Shown piece by piece: positions 57,123 through 64,000 of a stretch of 64,000 nt of DNA (positions within the stretch are counted from its first letter, which is position 1; the number at the start of each line of letters is the position of its first letter). This DNA comes from Saprospirales bacterium GYS_P2D. Lineage in GTDB: Bacteria; Bacteroidota; Bacteroidia; Chitinophagales; Saprospiraceae. Made by a program: the position numbers and the translations under genes. The stretch spans positions 124,001 to 188,000 of the forward strand of contig WUUP01000009.1 of assembly GCA_009833045.1 (NCBI GenBank). Direction: 5' to 3'. Under the pieces are notes generated by a model. That model searched no databases and had not been told where the DNA came from. It was given only the letters and a program-made list of their open reading frames with translations.

Positions 57123-59579
57123 TTAATAAGGATCAACATCAATATCGACACGTACTCTTTTATGCTCCTTGTGTAGGCTCATTTTATTTTTGATATCTGT
57201 GATGAGTGCTTTGATCTTTGACGCAGCTTGGCCCGTTTTTTCTACTTTGATATGGACCACTTGCTGATAGTACCCTCTCACTCTGATGATGATCGGGTCG
57301 ACAGGAGCAGACACTCGTTTTCCTACTTGAGGTCGGAGAGATTTATAGAAAAAATCAGCAGCCGCCTTGGCTGTACGCAAATCTTTATGCTTAAACCAAA
57401 TCGAGATCATGTGAAAAAAGGGCGGATAGACGTACTGCTCACGCTCATGTAGCTCCCGAGCATAAAAGCGATCGTAGTCAGCAGCCACTACTTCAGATAG
57501 CACAGGATGAGCTGTCTGAAATGCTTGGATCAGCACCTTGCCCTGCTTAGATCGTCGTCCTGCACGACCACCTACCTGCATCAACAGCTGAAAGCTCCGC
57601 TCTGCCGCTCTATAATCTGGGAAAGACAATAGACTATCTGCATAAAGCACTCCGACCAATGCAATATTTTCGAAATCAAAGCCCTTAGTGATCATCTGGG
57701 TGCCCACGAGGATATCGATGCGTCCCATCTTATAGTCATCGAGTAGCTGTCGGGCATTCTTCTTAGAGCGAGTCGTATCATAGTCAAATCTCGCTACCCG
57801 AGCTTTCGGGATCAGCTGCTTCACCACATCTTCGATCTTCTCAGTACCTGCCCCGATGAGCTGTAGCTCATGACTCCCACAGCCTGGGCAGTTATCAGGT
57901 TTCTTAGTACGATGACCACAATAGTGGCATTTTAGCTCATTGAAGTGCTGATGATAGGTCAACGACACATCACAGTTAGTACATTCGGCGGCCCAGCCAC
58001 AGATGCGACACTTGAGTATGGGCGCATAGCCCCTCCTATTTTGAAATAATATGACCTGCTCACCTCTGGCGACAGTCTCGGTAATCTCCTCGATCAGCTC
58101 TGCTGAAAAACCTTCTGTCACAAGCCCCTTCTTATAGGCCTCTTTCAGATTGACTATCCGTATGTCTGGCAATACAGACATCCCATATCGCTCCATCATG
58201 GCTATATAGCGGTACTTCCCTTTACGAGTATTGAGCACCGACTCGAGAGATGGCGTAGCACTACCGAGGATCACATTAGCATCATAATAGGTGGCTAACT
58301 TGACGGCACAGTCCCTTCCTTGATACTTCGGATTTGGATGTTCTTGTTTGTAAGAGTGATCGTGCTCTTCGTCTACAATGATGAGCTTCAGGTCATAAAA
58401 GGGTAAAAACAGTGACGACCTCGCCCCGATGAAGAGCTTATTCTTCATCATTGCAGCATTGTAGATTTCCACTCGCTGCGCATCATTAATCTGACTATGA
58501 TATACATATAGCTGATCACCGATCTGACTACGCAGCCTCTCCACGATCTGAGTAGTAAGAGCGATCTCTGGGAGCATGTATAGCACCTGACCACCCTGTC
58601 TGAGGACCTCATTGATGAGCTCTATATACACTCGAGTCTTACCACTCCCAGTGACACCGTGGAGTAGTACGACCTTCCCTTCTTCAAAAGTCTCTTTTAT
58701 CTCCTGATGCACCTCAGCCTGTCTCGGTGAGAGAGGATCCAGCGGATACTCGGTGTCATCCCCATCGAGATCTATACGACTGACGCTCCGATCATAGAGG
58801 GACCATATCCCTTTTTTTGCTACTGCATTAATCGTCCCAGAGTCCACATCCGCCATATCTTGTACGGCTTTCTTGGGTACATGTTTTACTTTTCTTGAGA
58901 GTGAAAAATATGACAATACAGCCCTCGCCTGCTTATCACTACGAGCAGTGAGCGCCATAGCCGCCTCTACCCCATTCGCATACTCTCCAGCGATTTTGAC
59001 GAACTTCTCAGTCTTCTCTTTATACTTTACTTGAAGCTCCTCTTGAATATTGATGACTCGTTTTTTCAGGAGGCTTTTGATGATCGGATATACCGTCTTC
59101 TTATTGAGGATATCTTGGATCTCAAGGATACTGAGCTCATGCTGTATCGTGAGTGCTTCAGATATCAGATATTCATCATCAGACAGCTCTATTTCATCGA
59201 GAGCTACATCTGCATTCAGCATGAGTTTGGACTCAGAGCTAAGCTTTAGACCACTGGGCAGAGCGACATTCATGACAGCCCCTGGATGCGCACAGTAGTA
59301 ATCGCTCATCCACTTCCAAAAGTCCAGTTGTATCGACGTTACTATAGGACTTTCGTCCAATAAGGCTATGATATGTCGAGTCTTGACCACGGGCACTTCT
59401 CGATGCACTCGAGTCACTATAGCGCTGTAGAGCTTATTGCGCAGAGGCACCTCAACTCGGATTCCTACTTTGACCTGATCATGGTATTCAATGGGCACGC
59501 TGTAGGTATAGGCTTTTGGTATCGCCAGCGGCAATAGCACATCGACATATACAGACTCTGATCCATTAGTAAAACTCAT
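57123..59579 (-). CDS. priA: Primosomal protein N' (replication restart helicase)
   Basis: An 818-residue superfamily 2 helicase that reloads the replisome at stalled forks. Walker A is GVTGSGKT, Walker B DEEHDHSYKQ, and the zinc-binding region carries paired cysteines CRICGWAAECTNC and CHYCGHRTKKPDNCPGC. The N-terminal 3'-DNA-binding domain (VDVLLPLAIPKAYTY) and helicase motifs VGTQMITKGFDF and VGGRAGR are intact. It is a core gene and marks the end of the accessory region. Confidence 0.97.
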   Translation of the reverse strand: MSFTNGSESVYVDVLLPLAIPKAYTYSVPIEYHDQVKVGIRVEVPLRNKLYSAIVTRVHREVPVVKTRHIIALLDESPIVTSIQLDFWKWMSDYYCAHPGAVMNVALPSGLKLSSESKLMLNADVALDEIELSDDEYLISEALTIQHELSILEIQDILNKKTVYPIIKSLLKKRVINIQEELQVKYKEKTEKFVKIAGEYANGVEAAMALTARSDKQARAVLSYFSLSRKVKHVPKKAVQDMADVDSGTINAVAKKGIWSLYDRSVSRIDLDGDDTEYPLDPLSPRQAEVHQEIKETFEEGKVVLLHGVTGSGKTRVYIELINEVLRQGGQVLYMLPEIALTTQIVERLRSQIGDQLYVYHSQINDAQRVEIYNAAMMKNKLFIGARSSLFLPFYDLKLIIVDEEHDHSYKQEHPNPKYQGRDCAVKLATYYDANVILGSATPSLESVLNTRKGKYRYIAMMERYGMSVLPDIRIVNLKEAYKKGLVTEGFSAELIEEITETVARGEQVILFQNRRGYAPILKCRICGWAAECTNCDVSLTYHQHFNELKCHYCGHRTKKPDNCPGCGSHELQLIGAGTEKIEDVVKQLIPKARVARFDYDTTRSKKNARQLLDDYKMGRIDILVGTQMITKGFDFENIALVGVLYADSLLSFPDYRAAERSFQLLMQVGGRAGRRSKQGKVLIQAFQTAHPVLSEVVAADYDRFYARELHEREQYVYPPFFHMISIWFKHKDLRTAKAAADFFYKSLRPQVGKRVSAPVDPIIIRVRGYYQQVVHIKVEKTGQAASKIKALITDIKNKMSLHKEHKRVRVDIDVDPY

Positions 59580-59627
59580 AAGAAGAATACAAAGAAGAGG
59601 TAATTTTTTTACTTATGATTGATTGAC

Positions 59628-60530
59628 TCAGGCATAAATCTCATGAGCTACCCTGAAAGTATTAGCATGTGCCTCTACTATATCAGCTATCCTATGCGAA
59701 TATCCTCCGCCCATGCTCACAGCGACTGGGATCTGTCGCTGATGACATGCGCTGAGTACCATCTCATCCCTCTGTCTACAGCCCGCTCTGCTCAAAGCGA
59801 GTCTACCCAACTTATCAGTGGCCAGGACATCCACTCCGGACAAATAGAAAACAATATCAGGCGTCACCTGATCAATCAAGAGCTCTAAATGATCCGATAA
59901 TTTCGAAAGATATATCAGATCATCAGTTTGATCCGGCAGGCCAATATCCAGGTCAGACTGCATTTTGCGCAGAGGGTAATTTCGCTCTCCGTGCATAGAG
60001 AAGGTATATACCCTCAGATCATTCTCAAATATCTTAGCGGTGCCATTGCCTTGATGGACATCCAGATCGATGATTAAGATTTGCTTTGCCAGTTTTTGAG
60101 ACAGTAGATAGTTAGCCGCTATGGCGAAATCATTAAACACGCAAAAGCCCTCTCCTCGATCTGCAAAGGAATGATGAGTGCCCCCAGCTACATTGAGCGC
60201 TACTCCATGCTCGATGGCGTAAAGTGCACAATCGATAGTCCCCTGAGCAATACACTTCCCTCTGTCTATCAATGCTTTAGACACTGGAAAGCCTATATCT
60301 CTGACCTCCCTACGGGTCAGATCGAGCCTATGCAGCTTAGCTAAATACTCGGGTGTATGCGTCAGCAGGAGCGTCTCATCACTCACTGATTGAGGATGAA
60401 AAAAGCTCGCCTCGGAGACAGTCCCCTCATGAAGTAACTGCTCAGCGATCAGTTCATATTTCACCATCGGAAACCGGTGCCCTGGCGGCAAACTATAAAT
60501 GTATATCGGAGAAAAGGCGACTCGAATCAT
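59628..60530 (-). CDS. Histone deacetylase-superfamily amidohydrolase
   Basis: A 300-residue zinc hydrolase of the arginase/deacetylase fold. GTHHSFADRGEGFCVFND gives the paired catalytic His, LDVHQGNGTA two zinc ligands, and SGVDVLATDKLGRL the third. Bacterial homologues deacetylate polyamines, acetoin-pathway proteins or unknown substrates; the target here cannot be assigned. It is divergent from nothing nearby and probably has its own promoter. Confidence 0.9.
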   Translation of the reverse strand: MIRVAFSPIYIYSLPPGHRFPMVKYELIAEQLLHEGTVSEASFFHPQSVSDETLLLTHTPEYLAKLHRLDLTRREVRDIGFPVSKALIDRGKCIAQGTIDCALYAIEHGVALNVAGGTHHSFADRGEGFCVFNDFAIAANYLLSQKLAKQILIIDLDVHQGNGTAKIFENDLRVYTFSMHGERNYPLRKMQSDLDIGLPDQTDDLIYLSKLSDHLELLIDQVTPDIVFYLSGVDVLATDKLGRLALSRAGCRQRDEMVLSACHQRQIPVAVSMGGGYSHRIADIVEAHANTFRVAHEIYA

Positions 60531-60587
60531 CAGAGAAAAACAACTTCATAAAATGAAATTAGTTTACAGGACAGGTCGCCGCCTACC

Positions 60588-60619
60588 ACAAAAAAAGGCC
60601 AGCATTGCTGCCGACCTTT
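60588..60619 (-). terminator. Intrinsic terminator after the giant repeat gene
   Basis: On the minus strand AAGGTCGGC (60618-60610), a 6-base loop and GCTGGCCTT (60603-60595) pair over 9 bp with two wobbles, followed by a run of T (complement of the A run 60590-60596). It lies about 30 bases after the stop codon of the T9SS protein. Confidence 0.75.
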
Positions 60620-60645
60620 GCTCATTCACTCTTTGTATTCTATCA

Positions 60646-63600
60646 TTATCTGATGACAGTAACGTCACCTTTTATTGTCTTCTTTCCACCAAACTCATTG
60701 TATACAGTGACACAGTATACATATACTCCGGTAGCCGATGTCCTATTGTTAAACATGCCTGACCATCCATGAAGCTTACTATTGAGAGGTACATCTACCT
60801 CTTCAAATACTTTATTACCCCATCTATCAAAGATCTGCATGTCGTAAGTACCATTTTGAGAAGTATTTCCTTGTGGGTAGAATTTACCATTTCCATTAAG
60901 GCTGCTTAGATCTATGATATTCGGCATGTAAATATTTCCGATACCATTCGCTGATAAAGCGATACCTGTAGAGGCGACACATCCATTAGCATCATATACT
61001 GTCACATTGAATGTGGCATCATCCTCAATAGTCACCATCGGATTGATACAGTCATAGCATGAGAGTCCCTCTGTATCCTCCCAGATCACTCTATCGATCT
61101 CACCATCATACTCGAGGCTGAGGTCATACTCACCTAAAGGATTGATCGTGATGGCATCAATAGCTACATCCAGCTCTCTATCTTCTTCGATCGTCACTTG
61201 CACCTCATCCGTACAGCCATTATCATTCACTGCGATGAACGTGTAAAGTCCCGTCGCCAAGTCTTCTACTGTATACGGGAGAGATGTAATCTCTACCACC
61301 TGCCCATTAGCTGAAAAGCTAAAAGGTGGTGTGGCCCCTGTCACATTCGTAATAGTGAATGTGCCATTAGCCACACCTTCGCATGATCCAATAACTTCTC
61401 CTATCTCTATGCTGAATTCTTCAAATTCAACTTCTATCTCTTCTGATGCAGTACAGCCATTAGCACCTACGACAGTCGCCGTATATACTCCAGGCTCGTA
61501 CACTATGGGAGAAGCATCCGTCTCTGAAAATCCTGCAGGCCCAGTCCATTCTACGAGCTGACCTGCTGTCTGTATATTTAATGTAGCACCAGCACTCTGA
61601 CAAGAGACTCCTCCCGTCTGAGACAGCGTAATCGCTGGCGCATCTATATTTTCTGTTATTTCTACTTGCTGAGTAGCGATACATCCATTAGCACCCACTA
61701 CCTCAACCTCATAGGTACCCGCTGTGGACACCATAGGCTGCATATCAGTCGAGCTGAATCCTGCGGGTCCTGTCCATTCTACAACTGTACCATTAGTACT
61801 GATACCAAGCTGTAGCTCATCGGTTGTACAGCTCAATGCTCCGCCGGTGAGTACCACATCTGGCGTAGTGATATCTTCTACTACCTCTATACTACTGTAT
61901 CCGAGACATCCGTCCGCATTTCGCAGGGTCACCGTATATGAGCCTGGGATACCAACTGTGGGTGTCGCTGATGCTATTACGCTACCATCAGGCGCCGTCC
62001 ACTCTACTATCTCATCGACTGTAGTGGCACTGATCGTCGCAGATGTCACATCACATGTGAGCACATTGCTCACGGATAGATCCGCAGATGGCAGATCCGA
62101 TCCACCTGAGACCATAGACGTAGCTGTACCGATACAGCCATTAGCACCTACGACTTCGATGGTATATTCTCCAGGCACTTGGACCTGTGGATTTTGATCT
62201 GTAGACTCGTATCCTTCTGGCCCGAGCCATCTGAGGAATGTAGCTCCTGAACTAAATGATAATGAAGCCTGTGCATTATTGTCACACTCCAGCTGGGCAT
62301 CCGTAGTAGTCACTGTCGGCAGTGCAAAGTCTTCATCGACCATCACTTGAGCAGTGGCCGTACAGCCATTAGCTCCAGTCACAGTGACCTCGTACATGCC
62401 GCCTGCGCTCACAGTAGGAGCCTCATCCTGAGAAGTAAATCCAGCTGGACCCGTCCATGTATATGATACGCCATCAGTAGTGATAGTGAGAGTAACATCA
62501 GGATTATTACAGTCTATTAATTTATCTTCTGAGATGATGATCGGCAATGTACTATTCATAGTGATATCAATCGTCTCTGTATTTTCACATCCATTGTCAC
62601 TTCGTACGGTGACAGTATAAGCACCATCGACAGTAGCCTGAGCTACGGCATCTGATGAAGTATAACCTCCAGGGCCAGTCCAACCTACCACTGTAGCACT
62701 CGTCTGAGCTGATAGAGATAGCGATGTCACTCCACACGACAGCTCAGTGCCATTAGCGCTTAAGTCGATAGATGGTAATTCTGTATTAGCAGTCACTGTC
62801 AAAGTAGCTGTAGCTTCACATCCATTAGCTCCCATCACAGTCACCATATATTCTCCTGGCTCACTGATCTCTGGTGACACCTCTGTCGTAGAGTAATCGT
62901 CAGGTCCGCTCCAGCCGACGATAGTCGCTGAGGTCGTAGCAGATAATAATGCCGAAGGTGTACTACAGTCAAGATCTATATTATTAGTTGTAACTGTCGG
63001 CAATTCATTATCCTGAGTAATCGTGAGCGACGCTGTCGCAGTACAGCCATTGACACCCTGGACAGTAGCTGTATAGTCTCCGGGGATAGAAATCATCGGA
63101 GACTCGTCAAAAGAAGTGAAACCATCGGGGCCTTGCCACATGACGACTGCATCATCTGTCTGCGCTGTGAGTAATATCTGATTATTATTAGCACAGTTCA
63201 GCTCAGCATCTTCTACATTGACTACAGGCTCAGCGACATTTTCTACCACCATCGCATCTGCTGTCGATGTACATCCATTAGCATAGGATGCAGTCACTGT
63301 ATATGTACCAGCTTCTGATACTTCAGGATTGATCTCAGTCGAGCTGAATCCATTAGGGCCTGTCCAACTGACTGAAGTTGCATTAGTCGTCGTACTAAGC
63401 GTGAGGCGCATATCATTGTTACAGTTGAGCTCACCACCCACAGTAGATACAGTCGGAGTATCGAAATCCTCCGTGATAGTAAGCGTAGCTGTAGCTGTAC
63501 AGCCGTTAGCTCCCATTACCTCTACCATATACTCACCTGCTGCACTCACCATCGGTGCTGCATCAGAACTGCTATATCCATCAGGCCCCGTCCATCCGAC

Positions 63601-64000
63601 TACTGTACCTGCCGTAGTAGCAGATAGTGCCACCTCAGCAGCACTACAGCTGATCAAAAGGTCTTGAGTAGTGATAACAGGTTCTTCTGTATCCATTATT
63701 ACTTCTACTGTACCTCTTGAGGTACATCCTTTATCATTTTGCACAGTGACTTCGTAAGTACCTACAGTCCCTACTACTGGTGTTGCCTCGGTACTGCTGA
63801 ATCCATCAGGACCTGTCCATCCGACTATCGATCCGTTAGTGGTAGCACTCAGTGCACCGCTTGACACTTCACAGTTAAGCATCAGAGGTTCAGTGCTTAG
63901 CTCTGGAGCTGTTATATCTTCTGTGATTTCTATTGACTCGCTGTGAGTACAGCCATTAGTCCCCATCACAGTCAGTGTATACATACCACTCTCGCTGACG
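60646..64000 (-). CDS. Giant Ig-like repeat protein with T9SS type B sorting domain, 5' end outside the window
   Basis: At least 1112 residues are visible, and the frame stays open to the window edge, so the start is missing. Eleven or so tandem units of about 76 residues each carry a WTGP-[DN/A]-G-[FY] block, a G-x-Y-x-V strand, an NGC and a later L-[NS]-C, so each unit can form a disulfide. Near the end is one SprB-like unit (PPFSFSANGQVV and GLYTFIAVNDNGC), then the CHU/gliding-motility C-terminal domain (MQIFDRWGNKVFEE and GVYVYCVTVYNEFGGKKTIK). This domain directs export by the type IX system. Such proteins are cell-surface or secreted adhesins. Confidence 0.92.
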   Translation of the reverse strand, partial: VSESGMYTLTVMGTNGCTHSESIEITEDITAPELSTEPLMLNCEVSSGALSATTNGSIVGWTGPDGFSSTEATPVVGTVGTYEVTVQNDKGCTSRGTVEVIMDTEEPVITTQDLLISCSAAEVALSATTAGTVVGWTGPDGYSSSDAAPMVSAAGEYMVEVMGANGCTATATLTITEDFDTPTVSTVGGELNCNNDMRLTLSTTTNATSVSWTGPNGFSSTEINPEVSEAGTYTVTASYANGCTSTADAMVVENVAEPVVNVEDAELNCANNNQILLTAQTDDAVVMWQGPDGFTSFDESPMISIPGDYTATVQGVNGCTATASLTITQDNELPTVTTNNIDLDCSTPSALLSATTSATIVGWSGPDDYSTTEVSPEISEPGEYMVTVMGANGCEATATLTVTANTELPSIDLSANGTELSCGVTSLSLSAQTSATVVGWTGPGGYTSSDAVAQATVDGAYTVTVRSDNGCENTETIDITMNSTLPIIISEDKLIDCNNPDVTLTITTDGVSYTWTGPAGFTSQDEAPTVSAGGMYEVTVTGANGCTATAQVMVDEDFALPTVTTTDAQLECDNNAQASLSFSSGATFLRWLGPEGYESTDQNPQVQVPGEYTIEVVGANGCIGTATSMVSGGSDLPSADLSVSNVLTCDVTSATISATTVDEIVEWTAPDGSVIASATPTVGIPGSYTVTLRNADGCLGYSSIEVVEDITTPDVVLTGGALSCTTDELQLGISTNGTVVEWTGPAGFSSTDMQPMVSTAGTYEVEVVGANGCIATQQVEITENIDAPAITLSQTGGVSCQSAGATLNIQTAGQLVEWTGPAGFSETDASPIVYEPGVYTATVVGANGCTASEEIEVEFEEFSIEIGEVIGSCEGVANGTFTITNVTGATPPFSFSANGQVVEITSLPYTVEDLATGLYTFIAVNDNGCTDEVQVTIEEDRELDVAIDAITINPLGEYDLSLEYDGEIDRVIWEDTEGLSCYDCINPMVTIEDDATFNVTVYDANGCVASTGIALSANGIGNIYMPNIIDLSSLNGNGKFYPQGNTSQNGTYDMQIFDRWGNKVFEEVDVPLNSKLHGWSGMFNNRTSATGVYVYCVTVYNEFGGKKTIKGDVTVIR
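61440..64000 (-). repeat. Tandem protein-coding repeats, about 228 bp each
   Basis: About eleven diverged copies of a 76-codon unit lie inside the giant adhesin gene. Each begins near a Trp-Thr-Gly-Pro block. Unit sequences differ clearly, so they are old duplications and not recent exact repeats. Confidence 0.85.

Noticed and set aside
61724-62197. A 157-residue open frame on the plus strand
   Set aside because: It is antisense to the repeat protein, and its apparent internal repeats are only mirror images of the coding repeats.
61440-64000. CRISPR-like or satellite repeats
   Set aside because: The units are about 228 bp, diverged, in frame and encode a conserved protein pattern, with no spacers.

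Overview
The window comes from a member of the Bacteroidota, probably marine. Four features point there: two SusC/SusD-type outer-membrane pairs, many lipoprotein signals, a type IX secretion 'type B' C-terminal domain, and promoters with the Bacteroidota -7 box TAnnTTTG. Closer placement (Saprospiria or Cytophagia) is only a guess. Most of the window is two polysaccharide utilisation loci (PULs) on opposite strands. A block of ordinary genes follows.

Region 1 (1-22860, + strand) is a rhamnogalacturonan-I (pectin) PUL. It encodes two GH105 unsaturated glucuronyl hydrolases, a DUF1961/YesU-like protein, a PL26 (YetA-type) exo-lyase, SusC/SusD, a GH28, L-rhamnose mutarotase, an SGNH/SIAE acetylesterase, a GH106 rhamnosidase, an unassigned (alpha/alpha)6 hydrolase, a GH43 and a PL11 lyase. 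Two promoters share a 10-bp tandem element, CAGAATAGTA-CAGAAT, at exactly the same distance from a TAnnTTTG box. A strong hairpin lies between SusD and GH28.

Region 2 (22860-27240) links the PULs. It holds a DUF5522 gene, a BtuF-like metal-receptor pseudogene with two separate lesions, a double thioredoxin-fold lipoprotein and an esterase lipoprotein.

Region 3 (27237-52810, - strand) is best read as a carrageenan-type sulfated galactan PUL. It has three S1 sulfatases, an FG-GAP/ASPIC lipoprotein, an MFS sugar porter, a GH42-like clan GH-A lipoprotein, a GH127 with no signal peptide, and SusC/SusD. A four-gene operon (enolase-superfamily cycloisomerase, aldehyde dehydrogenase, KDGal kinase, KDPGal aldolase) matches the known D-3,6-anhydrogalactose pathway. 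An AraC regulator and galK/galT follow. A motif, CACTATTTTACC, recurs upstream of the GH127, SusC, cycloisomerase and araC units and is probably the operator of the AraC protein. No endo-carrageenase is visible, so the substrate is inferred. The likely flow is: desulfation and trimming outside the cytoplasm, MFS import, GH127 cleavage in the cytoplasm, then D-AHG to pyruvate plus triose phosphate and galactose through the Leloir pathway.

Region 4 (52811-64000) holds a DUF1508 gene, tRNA-Ala(GGC), a large haem/HEAT lipoprotein, priA, a histone-deacetylase-fold gene, and the 3' part of a giant repeat protein exported by T9SS and cut by the window edge. No gene-free stretch exceeds 300 bases. 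No insertion sequence, integrase, CRISPR array or rRNA was seen.
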